NCBI GenBank assembly: GCA_019137255.1
Contig: WPDH01000137.1
Location: 124,001 to 188,000, forward strand
DNA length: 64,000 bases
DNA from: Corinectria fuckeliana
Taxonomy: Eukaryota > Ascomycota > Sordariomycetes > Hypocreales > Nectriaceae
Direction of reading: 5' to 3'
In this document: positions 21,616-32,658 of the stretch, piece by piece
Layout: each line of letters opens with the position of its first letter
Numbering within the stretch: the stretch's first letter is position 1
Notes under the pieces: model-generated
Told to the model about the DNA's origin: nothing
Database searches by the model: none
The model's input: the letters and a program-made list of their open reading frames with translations, nothing else
Made by a program: the position numbers and the translations under genes

Positions 21616-23124
21616 ATGGGCGCGATGGACAATGATTCGAACCAGTTAAGAATACTTCTTCTCGGCTCTGGGGGCCGAGAGCATGCGCTTGCATGGAGAC
21701 TTAGTATATCCCCTTCCGTCGAGTCTATCATTGTTTTGCCAGGCAATGCGGGAACCCGACAGACCCCGAAAACGACAAACATAGATTACAGAAGCATTGA
21801 CGATTCAGTCGTTGTTGCTCAATGTGCGCGAGTCAACTTGGCTATTTTCACCAGCGAGTTCGATCTTTCAGCAGGGGTAGTGGATAAGTTCCGTCATGGT
21901 ACTGTGCCTGTCCCCCTGCCCAACCTTAGGGTCATCAAACTGAAAACTGACACTACTCTCGGTAGTGGGCATCCCATGTATTGGACCGACAAAAGATTCA
22001 GCCCAGCTCGAGACCTCAAAAGCTTTCGCTAAAGAATTCATGCATCGCTATGGGATACCAACAGCCGACTACGGGCTTTTTTCGGATCATCACGAAGCGC
22101 TCGATTTTATAAAGAACGCGTTCGATAAGGGCAAAAGCCGTCTTGTTCTGAAAAGCATAGGTCTGACAGGGGGGAGAGATGTGTTTTTTGTCGAGAACTC
22201 TCAGGAAGCAGGGAGGATATTGAGCAAGTCTTTTCCCCTATGTCAAGTACCCCAAGCCCGACAACCTTTTATTCTAGTGGAGGATTTCTTAGAGGGAGAA
22301 GAGTTCACTGTCCTTGCTCTGACGGACGGTACAGCATTTCTTACCTTCCCACCATACTTGGACTTCAAACGGCGCCAAGACGGAGACCAAGGTCCGACGA
22401 CAGGTGGAATGGGATGTGTATGCCCAACTCCCAGATGCTCAGATGCACTATTTCGAAACATCCAAAGGGATTTCATACAGAGAACTCTAGATGGACTGAA
22501 TCAGGAAGGTGAATGTTAGCAATCTGCTCGGAGCCAGGATTTCCGTGCTGATGAACAACACTTTTGAGGCCTTGCGTTCGCAGGATTCATTGCCATAGGT
22601 TTCATTCTCACGAATAATGGGCCCATTGCAATTGAGTACGATGTCCGACTCGGCGATCCAGAGACCCAGGCTTTGATGAGTTTGATCAGCCCTGCAATGG
22701 ATCTTGCAGCAATTTTGATGCACTGCAGTGTGCATCGGTTGAGAAGTCATTCCCTGAATTTTAAGCAACAGCATGCCGTTGTAGTCGTGGCCGTGGCGAA
22801 GGATTATCCTTCATGCTCGATAGGGGCCATCTCGAACGTCAACATTTCATTACCTTTGTCAAGTGGTAAGAGGTCTTGGCCCATCCGCGTTACTTTGTGC
22901 TAACCATGCGTGAAGACGTTTGTTTGTTTCAGAGCCATACTACATTCGAAACAATACCAAACGGCGATGTTCTGGTACATGCTCGAGCAGGTCGTGTGCT
23001 CAGTGTTTGCAGTCTTGGTAATACCGTGGAGCAAGCTGCTTTGAAGGCCTACGAAGTCCTAGGGAAGATCTGGTTTCATGATATCGATTACAGGCGTGAC
23101 ATTGGAATAAGTAACACGGTTTGA
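21616..23124 (+). CDS. Stand-alone GARS-like ATP-grasp protein, paralog 2 (divergent active site)
   Basis: Four exons, 21616-21898, 21966-22508, 22584-22865 and 22916-23124, all phase 1, encode 438 residues. The fold is clear: ILLLGSGGREHALAWRLSIS and LPGNAGT at the start, IPCIGPTKDSAQLETSK, LVEDFLEGEEFTVLALTDG, GPTTGGMG, and AIEYDVRLGDPETQ near 290-302. Several normally invariant positions have changed. The glycine loop is LKSIGLTGGRDVFF (Lys of the usual AAGKGV gone, Arg near 165), QDHKR is LDFKR, and EYNVRFGD is EYDVRLGD (Asn metal ligand to Asp). All four exons splice cleanly with no stop, so the protein is probably made. It may have altered or lost ligase activity. A second ATG lies three codons downstream (21625). 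Confidence 0.8.
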
Positions 23125-23417
23125 TTGGTGTGGTGGCAATATTGTTGCATCGCAGGGTGCTTAAAGTCTTTATTCATAGCTAATTAGCGTGATCAGTTAA
23201 GTCCTAACCCAACACATCAACCGGGGCTCAAGAAAACAATTCATTAAAGGACGTTTCCTTAATGACAGGGAAGGAAGTGGCAGAACAACGCTTAAAAACA
23301 ATCGTTTTAATCCTTGTAGGCGGTAGTAAAACTGTTTAAAGAATAGTCTATATACTATCTCACATCTTATCCTCTCACTCTTCTAATCTTAAGCTAACAT
23401 AGCAAAGTTGTTAGTAC

Positions 23418-23503
23418 TATTATATTTTCTAGTTACAGCAAAATATAATACACTACACTAATACTAAGTACTAAGCTAGCCTAAATACTAAATATAATAT
23501 ACC
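23418..23503 (+). repeat. 86-bp dispersed repeat, copy B (AT-shifted)
   Basis: It aligns base for base with copies A (14819) and C (27930). Most differences are G-to-A or C-to-T (for example ctaagctagcctaaatac against ctaagctggcctaaatac), as RIP would produce. Confidence 0.6.
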
Positions 23504-23792
23504 CCCCTAGTTTAATAAGTATTAAATTAATCTGCCTATAAGTGCTATAATGCCCTGATTAGCTTAATATTTTTAAAAGACAAAGGGTTATAAAACCACC
23601 CTTAAGGATAGGGATTAGATGCTAAAAAGATGTTTCTTTCCCTCTTAGGCTAGTAAATTAGCTATATAATAAGGTAAACCTTATCTAGAGGTATATCTAA
23701 AAGTTATATATAGTCGCCTAATATACTTTTTGCCGCTTAATTAAATATAGACTAGTTACTAAGAAATTTCGCTCTTTTTAACTGATTTTAGG

Positions 23793-23876
23793 CCTGTTAG
23801 ATTAAGCATATATAGAAATTATATATATGCTTAATTAAGAAAAGAATAAAGTTAATAAAATAGCCTTTCTAACAGG
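23793..23876. repeat. 84-bp inverted-repeat unit inside the AT-rich island
   Basis: Perfect 9-bp termini (cctgttaga and tctaacagg) enclose a near-palindrome (aagcatatata with tatatatatgctt). It may be a nested miniature element or a chance product of low complexity. Confidence 0.3.
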
Positions 23877-26800
23877 TTTTAAAGTATATAATACTATAAT
23901 AGCCTCTAGCTAGTATAATAAGTAGTAAAAATAAAGCTTATAATATAGATAACCTACTAGATAATATAAAAGACGTAATAATCTTATATCTAGTCTAGAA
24001 ATACACTTAGAATATAGTAAAAGAAGAGATAGCCTTAAGGCCTTAAGGTGTTATTAACCTAGGCGGGCTAGTAGCTATACTTTATAAGGTATAATCTTAT
24101 CTTAAAGGTAATAATTAGTTATTTAAAGAGCTATTCTAGCTGCTAAAGACTATATTTAAAGTGTTAGTATAGTAGTTAAGAGTATATATAGAGATAATAA
24201 GCATATATTACTAGAGTATAAAGCAGAAAGTGATAATATTCCTCTATATTATCAGTTAGGGCTGCTTATAGTAGTTAGTAGCACACTTTTTTAGTATCAC
24301 TTAGAGTATAGTATTAGCTATTATAAAGGTTAGCCTTAAAGCCTTTCACTTATTACACCTTACCTTTATCACCCTGCTAGATAATAGCTTTACCTGCTCT
24401 AAGACTACCTCTAGCTTTAGCCTACAGGTATTTTATATATATGTTAAGATAGTAAATAGTACTTATATTAATACTTATATCTTAGAGTAGAGTTAGCAGA
24501 AGTAGTATAACAGGAAGTCTATAATCACTTAAAATATACTTTATATAGTATAGCTAGATAGAACCTTTTTATATATACTAGTAGGCGTAGAAGGGTTAGT
24601 TAATAATATAACCCTAATATAGTATACTCTTTTAAAGAACTTTTATATTACTAAGTATTAATTTTACCTAGGAGATACTAGCTTTAGTACCTAGGCAGGC
24701 CTATTAATATTATATTCTAGTGTAAGATACTATCTTAAGAAGTAAGATAGAGGGGTTAATAGCTTAGCAAATAAGAAAGAGCTATATAACTTATAGCACT
24801 TATAGCTTTAGATTATTATAAAGCTAGCCTTTAGTCAGCTAAAGAGGAAGTTTAGGATTCTAAGAGTATTAGTACTAAAGTATTATATTAAATACTAGGT
24901 GCTTATTATATATACTTATACTACTATTTAGAACTTTCTTAGGGTATAAGATATATTAGAAGAAAGCCTAAAGATTAGAAAAGAAGATAAGATATATCTT
25001 TAGGTTATAAGAGAGTAGGTAAATATAAATATTAATACTTTAAGAGCTATAAAGCTAAGAGAGTTTATTATAATATAGTAGTAAGAATAGTATTAAGACT
25101 ATTAGGGTAACCTAGAGATTATATAAAGTTAGCTAGAGGAACTTAATAATACTTTAGAAGATAAGATATATTAAGAACCTAAGAAATAGTATATAATACT
25201 TATATTTAGTATAGTAATAGTATTTTAAAGTTAGAAGAAAGAAAGATTATTATATTAAAAATAATATACTTACTAAGATATTAAGATAGGTAACTATTAT
25301 AGTAAGCTATAAGGTAAGTTATATAGAATTAGAGGCTAATATCTTATAATTATAGTAGTTATATCTTATAACTAGTAACTTAGGTTAGTATAAGAGGAGT
25401 AATCTAAGAGGTTAAGCACTTAGCATAAAGTAAGACTACTACTTTAAAGTAAGATATAAAATATAAATAAATATGCTAAAAGTATATAAGATATACTAAA
25501 ATAATCTTTAAGAGCTAGAGTTTTATTTTCTATTTTAAAAATAATTTATATATATTATTTTTACTATTTAATCTTAATCTAAAGTTACTATACTTATATA
25601 GCTATAGTATATAACTATAGTAATATACTAGTATACTAATAATATAGTATATAACCCTCCTAAAATACCTTATAACTTATAGTAAGTTATACCTTATAAA
25701 AAACCCTTATAGTAGTTATACTACTAGCTGTTTTACTATAAATTAGAGACTATAAGCAGTTTAAGCTACTATTAAACTACTTAAAGATTTTAATAACTTT
25801 TAGATGTAAAATATATCTAAAATTAATACTATATATAATTTATTTATTAAGAATTATAATAGCTAAGTTATATTATAGATTATACTATAAATTAAAATAT
25901 TAAAGCTATATTAAGTTAATATAGATTACTTTCTTTATTATATTATAATAGTTATAAGATATAACCTTATAGTATCTTACTATAAGATTAAAAAAGCTGT
26001 TAATTTATAATTATAACCCTATAGAATTCTACTCTTTTTATATTATACTTTTACTCTTAATTTTATTTTATCTAGTACTAAATTAATATTTTTATAACTT
26101 TAAGAACCTATTTATATATTTTTATTACTAAAAGAGTTATCTACTTAGTCTATTTCCCCTCTTATACCCTTAGAATCCCTAGCTAACCTTTCTAGCCTTC
26201 TTATAACCTTTTAGAATATTCTCTTTTTAAATATAAGCACTAAGCTATTATACTAGATTATAAAAGTAGAATTTCTCTTAATCTAGTTAATAAACCTATT
26301 AATCTTATCCTCTAAGGCAGCCTTTATAAACTATACCTATATGTTAATAATAGCAGACTTAAGATTAGATACCTTAGGAACCTAGCTACTCTACCTAAAA
26401 GTAGTAAAAGTAGTTAGGATCTTATCTAAGCCTAGATTTTCTTATAAGCTTACTACCTAGTAAGATCACTTAAGAGATAGTAAGATAAAGCTCTCTACTA
26501 ACACTAAGAAAGCTACCTACTTTCTAGTAACTAGCTTAGGTGTTAAGGTTTATAATAATAACTCTTCTTACACCTAAGTAGCTACCTAAGAGCTATACTA
26601 ATATTCTGTTTTACTAGGCCTCTCTTTCTCTTTACTAGAGCTATCTATTAAGATATGCTTAATCTTATTAAGCCTCTTAGTATCTTTAGCCTCTATAGTA
26701 GTTAGACTAACCTTCTTAGTTCTTATAAAAGCTTACTTATAGAGGTTATAATAAGAAAGGCTAAGCTTTCTTAGTAAAATAGCTATATTACTAAACTTCT

Positions 26801-27929
26801 ATAGTATAAACTCCTACTATTTATTACTATAGTATATAATATTTATATTCTTCTTATAAGAAGTTCTTATCCTATTAATAATCACTAGGAATATCTTTTA
26901 GGTTCTTAAGAGGGCTAAAAGCTTTTAAGATACTCTTAGTTAGTTAAAAACAATATTTAGCTACTTTCTTTAAAGCTATATTATAATATTTATCTATATT
27001 ATCTACTAATTAGGTCTCTTCTTAAAGACTAGGTCTTTAACAGCTTAGGCTTTTATAACTAGCTTTAGAATAAGATAGACCTACTTTAGCTATTACTATA
27101 GCTTCTTTTATATCTAATTTTTATCTTTTAATCTCTTCTTTTTTAGTGTTTTCTTAGCTTTTAGAGGAGGTCTTAAAGGTCTAGCTATAATAAGAGAGGA
27201 GGCAAAAGTTAGGTTAACTTTAGTTATAATAACCTTACTAAGACCCTAAGTAGGTAGTAACTATATTAGTAGTAGTATTAGCAGTAGTAGTATATAGCTT
27301 TACCTTCTTATATATAGCTTATTAGGTAAGGTAGTTAGAGGTAGAGAGCTTATTATAATTACAGGTCTTAAAGGGATATAATTATATAAGAGATATAGTA
27401 ATTATCTATCTATAGGGAAATAATATGCTTAAAGTTAGACTTTCTTACATCCCTAATATTAGACAGGCAGTGTATATAGGCAGCTAGAAGCAGGTTAGTT
27501 AATCTGACAGGACCTAGAAATATATAACTAATAGACAAGAGGTACCTAGGGTATAAGCCGGCTTACTATGCATATTTAAAGTCACTTTTATTAATCCACT
27601 TTCTTTAAAAACATTAAGCTGATCAGGGCATAAGTGCCTAAGTGCCTAAGGTTCTATATCTAGTGATACATCTAGTATTATACTAGGTGACGTAAAATAA
27701 CATATCTTACTAGGGATAAGAGTTTTCTACATGTATTAATATATTGGCAAGGCGGTAAATAGCAAGCTGATAAGGTGGCGAAATAATAAGACGATAAGAG
27801 AAGGCGAGAGATAGTGAGATCACGGATTTAAACGAGCGAGTCTGGTTGTATTATGAGGTTGTTAAAACGGGAATCTATAATATACATATATTAGTAGAAG
27901 TTATAAGTGCTAACTTCCTGGGCTTATAA

Positions 27930-28015
27930 TTATTGCATATTCTAGGTATAGCAAAATGTAATATGCACTATGCTGATGCTAAGTGCTAAGCTGGCCTAAA
28001 TACTGAATGTGACAG
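27930..28015 (+). repeat. 86-bp dispersed repeat, copy C
   Basis: It reads tattgcatattctagg to actgaatgtgacag, nearly identical to copy A in its second half. It lies at the GARS paralog 3 side of the AT-rich island. Confidence 0.65.
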
Positions 28016-28135
28016 GTGCCCCTAGTGATCCTCATCTTGGCTTACTTCCTAGAAGGCCCCGATATCTCAACAGCCCCTTGGGTGGATCAGCTCAGACTGT
28101 AACGTGCACTACGTAGTTCAGCCCCCTAAGATGAT

Positions 28136-29593
28136 TCAGCAAAGTGAATGTTCTGTACAAGTTGATGCAATGACATACCGAGCGGCAATATCCTTTCGGA
28201 AAACCATTCCTTCGAAGCGCACGCCTTGGACGGCGTTGTATGCTTTGTCAACAGCGTCTCGCAGCGTAGGCCCAAAGGCCGCGACAGAAAAAACTCGTCC
28301 TCCATTAGTCCTCAGGGTTCCGTCACTCTTGTCTCTTCTAGTGCCAGCGTGAAAGACCATTACGTCTTCAGGGGGAGACTGTAGGGTTATCTCATTACCG
28401 ACTGCGTATTTACCTGGGTAACCACCGGACGCAACTACAACATTGCAAGCGAATCCAGGACGAAGATCAAGTGGTACTTGATGTAACGTCCCCGTGGTGC
28501 ACGAATAAAGGACATCGGCTAGATCGGTATCACCCGACAGGAGCATCAACATGCTCTGAGTCTCCGGGTCGCCAAATCTCACGTTATACTCGATGACCTT
28601 TGGCCCAGCTGGAGTGATCATGACGCCGGTAAATAGTAGGCCGACAAAAGGGCAACCTGGGCATTTGTGTCAGCGATTGATTTGTGCTCTCGCTTTTTCC
28701 GCGACGACAAACTAACCTTCAGCTCTCAATCCTGAAAAGGTCGGCGCCAGAATCTCCCGGTCAATTCGGTCCAAGGTGTCGCGGTCGACAAACGGCACAG
28801 GCGAGTAGACACCCATGCCTCCGGTATTGAGTCCGGTGTTCCCCTCGCCGATACGCTTATGGTCCTGGCCTGGAGGTAGTGACCGAAACGTCTTTCCATC
28901 GCTAAAGGTCAGGATACTAATCTCGTCGCCCTCCATAAACTCCTCGATCACGACTGAAGACCCTGCTGTTCCAAACTTTTCATCGGCCAGGATGCCGCGC
29001 AGCTCATCGAATGCCTCGGCAGTTGTCTCGGGAAGCACGACGCCTTTCCCAGCGGCCAAACCGTCGGCTTTAATGACGATGCGGTGATCGATTCCTTCCA
29101 CGTATGTTGTTGCCTCCTCCAGATCATCGAAGCTCCTGTGTGCTGCTGTGGGGATGTGGTACTTGTCCATGAAGGTTTTGGCGAACACTTTGGACCCCTC
29201 AAGCTCAGCGGCCGCTTTCGAAGGGGCAAAACATGGGATGCCCACTGTGCATTGGCATGTTAGACAGGTTTCGCATGTCAAATGCCGCTTGAATGACTCA
29301 CCGTCTCGAAAGTGCTCCTCTATACCGTCAACCACGGCATCATCCGGTCCGACCACAGCAAGGCCAACTTTGAGCTCCTTGGCTGTTTGCGCAAGACGCA
29401 CATAGCCCGTGCCCTGATCCTCGATGAGATTCGATACGTTGGTGATGCCCTCTTTGGTGCCCCCGTTGCCTGGATACACAAAGACGTGCTTCACAGATGG
29501 TGCTTGGCTCAGCTTCCAGGCAAGGGCGTGTTCTCGGCCGCCTTTGCCGATGACAAGGACGATCAAGTGGCGGCGACCCGATGGCACAGACAT
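28136..29593 (-). CDS. Stand-alone glycinamide ribonucleotide synthetase-like ATP-grasp ligase, paralog 3 (canonical motifs)
   Basis: Three exons, 29593-29302, 29244-28717 and 28656-28136 (57- and 60-bp introns), encode 446 residues. All family motifs are canonical: VLVIGKGGREHALAWKLSQA with YPGNGGT, IKADGLAAGKGVVLPE, VVIEEFMEGDEISILTFSDG, PPGQDHKR, LNTGGMG and KVIEYNVRFGDPETQ. This copy should therefore be an active PurD-type ligase. ATGs also occur at 29611 and 29782. The latest was chosen because the conserved domain begins right after it. The longest version adds a basic 63-residue N-terminus whose role is unclear. The promoter side holds a 9-bp tandem repeat (29855-29904) and an LTR-like repeat. 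It is separated from paralog 2 only by the AT-rich island, so the three genes once lay much closer together. Confidence 0.88.
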
Positions 29594-29854
29594 GTCGCAG
29601 TTCGGCGTCATCTGGTTGTTGCTTGCGGTGTGGAAGTTGCGTGTGGCAAGAAAAGTGTGCGTGACGAGAAGTGTGGTGCGACTTGAGAGCTGTGTGCGGC
29701 ATGGAGTTTTCCAACCACCTTTGAGAACTTCGTGATCTTTGCGTAACTTAACTTTGACATGCGGAGTCACGTGAACCGTCACATGGCCAGTGAAAACCGC
29801 TGCATACCTTAGATCGAATTAATAAGGTGGCGACTGCATTGTGATAATGCGGGA

Positions 29855-29904
29855 GAGGTGCCAAAGGTGCCAAAGGTGCCAAAGATGCAAAAGGTGCAAA
29901 AGGC
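29855..29904. repeat. Minisatellite, 9-bp unit
   Basis: About five tandem copies of a gtgccaaag-like unit, the last two varying to atgcaaaag/gtgcaaaag, upstream of GARS paralog 3. Confidence 0.75.
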
Positions 29905-29975
29905 ATTTTTCTCTAGGGTAGCTCACGTGATGTGCTGAATGTCTAAGAGGCTAAAAAGAGTGGATGATTAGAGTC

Positions 29976-30140
29976 TGTTAGTGGTAGGACCACTAGTCAG
30001 GCCCGCTATTAGGCAGGCACCGTCCATATTTCCGCCTTAGATGCTAGGCATCTAGCGACAACAGTGATCCCCTTCGGGACTTACTGTTCCGCCCCTTTTC
30101 TAGCTTAGTATAGTTACACAATAAATAAAGTTATATTAAT
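29976..30140 (+). mobile_element. LTR-like repeat, copy 1 (RIP-shifted solo LTR)
   Basis: It begins tgttagtggtaggacc and aligns over about 165 bp with the copy at 59529. The shared core includes agatgctaggcatctagcgaca. Differences are mostly C-to-T and G-to-A in this copy. The TG start fits a long terminal repeat. No internal retroelement genes are adjacent. Confidence 0.6.
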
Positions 30141-30249
30141 AGAGTTATAACTTACTCTTTTGTATACTATACTCTTTTGTGCCCTACTGTATAATATACT
30201 GCTATAATTATGAATCAACATCGTCAGCAAGATTGCCTACGAGCTCGTA

Positions 30250-30965
30250 ATGCAATCTCCGTCTCCACTCGGTCTGCTGGAAAAGCATCAAGTTGTATTG
30301 CATGAGGTTGTTCCATCGATCAACAACATATATAAGCTTCTGGTATTGCGAGTCATCGCCAATTCTTTTCTATGCAGCTTAGGCGTCAAGTTGATCGCTA
30401 GACGTTTCAGTTTAGAACCCAGCTACCAAGGAAAAAGGGTGGGGGCTTACAAGGCAGGCTTGGCAGCACGATATGGCGCAGTCCACTATTATACAGAACC
30501 TGAACCTGTTTGAAATAACTCGTCATCACCCTCGCTAATCGCTGAGGCATGTTGTCAGGGAAGTACGAGACGCGAACACCAATGACCTTAAATCAAAACC
30601 CCACAGCAGTATTGTCCGCCCCCTACGTTATGAAGGTGTCTTCTGCCGTTGCTTCATGAAAATGGCCGACCTGGTCTTCGAAGCGCGGTGCATCGGATGG
30701 TCTCGGGGTGAGGATCATAGAATTTACAGTGCTCCCTAATCATGCGCAGTTGTACAGCAGGGTCAACATGGTGTTAAACTCGGTCACCATAAAGCTACCC
30801 TAGTCAAGGCCACCCGAAGACGTCCGTCCTGGGAGTGGCGGGTGGCCGATCGGGTTTGCTTCTGACGGGTTGAAACCTGTGGCTTCCACGCCGACTTTGT
30901 TGAATCGAAAACCAATCTTGAAATAAGAATCACCGCTGTCCCGTGTTAAGATTTGGTACGTCGGC
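30250..30965 (-). pseudogene. GDSL/CE16-like acetylesterase remnant
   Basis: On the minus strand a GDSL-type secreted esterase can be read. The nucleophile block is SGDSYFKIGFRFNKVG, followed by NPIGHPPLPGRTSSGGLD, then a TAG (30802-30800) where Trp is expected, and GSFMVTEFNTMLTLLYN. A further stop precedes LGSTVNSMIL, then FEDQVGHFHEA, another stop, and YFKQVQVLYNSGLRH. These blocks follow the order of CE16 acetylesterases, which deacetylate plant cell-wall sugars. No start or signal peptide is left and the 3' end is unclear. Stops at Trp positions fit G-to-A change. Confidence 0.65.
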
Positions 30966-31839
30966 TGCTTAGAAGAACGTACAAGGCAATTAGGTATCTC
31001 GTCTCCGACTCATGAGTCATTCCGCTGGGAATGAGGGATAGTGACTGACGGGTTTACTACTTGTCCTAGAGGGCCAAGTAGGATAACAGCTAGTACTATG
31101 AGAGAGGTCGCAAGTATAGTAAACACCCTCCTAACTGGTATTTGTACGCCAAAGAAAGGTTATCTTGACTAGCATACTCCTCCTAAGAGCCTGCGAGATT
31201 TCTCTTGTGCTTAGGGGGCGGGCCTTAGAGGAGCTCGCGTCGTGGAGAATGCTCTTCTCGATTCAGATTAGCGATTAGCTGATACACCGAGTTGATGATA
31301 CGAACGTCGTCTGGACTCTTTGGGTGGAATCTGGTGCACATGACGATAGCGCTATTTACGCCATGTCAGGCTAATATCCCAATCTTAGTTTCTTATAATC
31401 TATACCCCATGGCAGATCTGACAAGAGTGATAGACAAGAGGAAGCTCACGATGGTATTCGCTTGATAGAGGTCGACTGGGTCTTTGTACGTCACGTCTAG
31501 GGTTGATTGGAAAATGTGAGCGATTGGTCCTCTTTATGAAGGAACCTAATGTAAGTAGAAGTGCAGATGAAGTACGTTTGTAGGCTAGCACGTGTAAGTC
31601 TATCTCAAACTTCTCGTTGTGCCCATATATTATGCCAACTTTGCTCAACAAAGCTCAGAAATATGTCGTGGTTGTTGTCCTGTTTCGGGCCACCTAGAGT
31701 AGTAACACCATCAATGCCATCCCTGGCCTTGACTGGGGCTGATACGGTGCCACCGTGGATAGCATGCTTTCTAACCTCTACATTGCATTGGCCCTATCTA
31801 GTTCCAAACAAGCCTTCATTTTCTCCGAAGCCAATGCTC
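30966..31839. other. No gene recognised
   Basis: Only short frames. The right end is the 3' flank of the methyltransferase gene. Confidence 0.4.
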
Positions 31840-32658
31840 CTAGCCCTTCTTTCCAAAGCACATGAGGTAGGAAAACACCATCAGTTCACCTTGAACCCCA
31901 TGCGGCTTGCCTTCTCCAAACTCGCCGGGATACTTCTCTACGGTTTTGGAGTGTTCCCATGCTACCTCAACCTTGACATCTTTGAACCCAACCTCACTCA
32001 TAAGATCGGCCATCCAGCGCCTTCCAATACCATGACGCTCGACACCGTCCATTTTGTGCTCGGGATGGAAACGTCTCGCCTCAGGCCCAAAGTCCTCAAA
32101 GTCCGTCAACGCTACCATGCCTCCTTCCTTGAGACAGCCCAGCATCGTCATCAGCACTGATTTGAGATCTAGGATGTGGTGCAGGACCAGGTGCGAGATT
32201 ATAACGTCGTACTTGAGTCTCAGACCGTCGGGCTTGGCGTCGTCGGCGGGCGGGAGTCTCTTGTCTTCTGGATCTTCAAGAAGAATTGCGAGGGGAATAA
32301 TGTTTTGAGGGGTGTTTCGCTTGCTCAGCTTCGATGAGAGGACATCGATCATTCCCTCAGCGGCATCCACAGCGACTAATCGATTCACAGCGGGGGCCAC
32401 TTCCAAGCTGAGCAGGCCGGTGCCGCAGCCAATCTCCAGGACGTCTGCTCGTCTAAGGGAATGGTCTGCTACTGCTTGAACACGCAAAGACGGAACGTAT
32501 ACTTGTATGACTTTCCACGCTTCGAAGCCCATGGCGTGGACAAAGGGATTGCTGTCCCAGGCCGCGGCTTCGGCATTGAAGCGATCGTTGCCGTTCCCCG
32601 CATTGCCTTCTTTCGGCTCATTGGGACGAACATGACGCTGAGTAGACGAGTCTGGCAT
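31840..32658 (-). CDS. Class I SAM-dependent methyltransferase
   Basis: A single-exon gene of 272 residues. SAM-binding motif I is VLEIGCGTGLLSLEVA (from residue 73), followed by the acidic strand end RLVAVDAAEGMIDVL. Motif IV is KYDVIISHLVLHHI (about 150-163), and the post-motif is GCLKEGGMVALTDFEDFG. The fold and size fit a small-molecule methyltransferase of the UbiE/Methyltransf_11-like type. The acceptor cannot be told. No signal or membrane segment is seen, so it is probably cytosolic. It is the nearest intact gene beyond GARS paralog 3, about 2.2 kb away across repeat-rich DNA, and could belong to the same pathway, but nothing in the sequence proves this. Confidence 0.85.
   Translation of the reverse strand: MPDSSTQRHVRPNEPKEGNAGNGNDRFNAEAAAWDSNPFVHAMGFEAWKVIQVYVPSLRVQAVADHSLRRADVLEIGCGTGLLSLEVAPAVNRLVAVDAAEGMIDVLSSKLSKRNTPQNIIPLAILLEDPEDKRLPPADDAKPDGLRLKYDVIISHLVLHHILDLKSVLMTMLGCLKEGGMVALTDFEDFGPEARRFHPEHKMDGVERHGIGRRWMADLMSEVGFKDVKVEVAWEHSKTVEKYPGEFGEGKPHGVQGELMVFSYLMCFGKKG

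Larger units (their letters stand above)
23330..27900. mobile_element. RIP-like AT-rich island (dead transposon mass)
   Basis: About 4.5 kb of extremely AT-rich sequence, dense in TA steps and TAG/TAA stops in every frame, without any usable coding frame. The flanks return abruptly to normal composition at the GARS paralogs. Two copies of the 86-bp repeat stand near the two ends (23418 and 27930), in the same orientation. This is the expected appearance of a transposon, or nested transposons, after heavy RIP. The element family cannot be identified by eye. Confidence 0.75.

Noticed and set aside
23330..27900. Possible coding remnants inside the AT-rich island
   Set aside because: Some stretches look faintly like mutated coding sequence, but stops occur in every frame and no motif could be named without de-RIP computation.
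29594..29782. 63-residue N-terminal extension of GARS paralog 3
   Set aside because: Open in frame but not conserved in the other paralogs, and it holds promoter-like sequence. A later ATG was preferred, though a targeting peptide cannot be excluded.
31561..32160. 199-codon plus frame over the methyltransferase
   Set aside because: Antisense of the methyltransferase, with no recognisable sequence.
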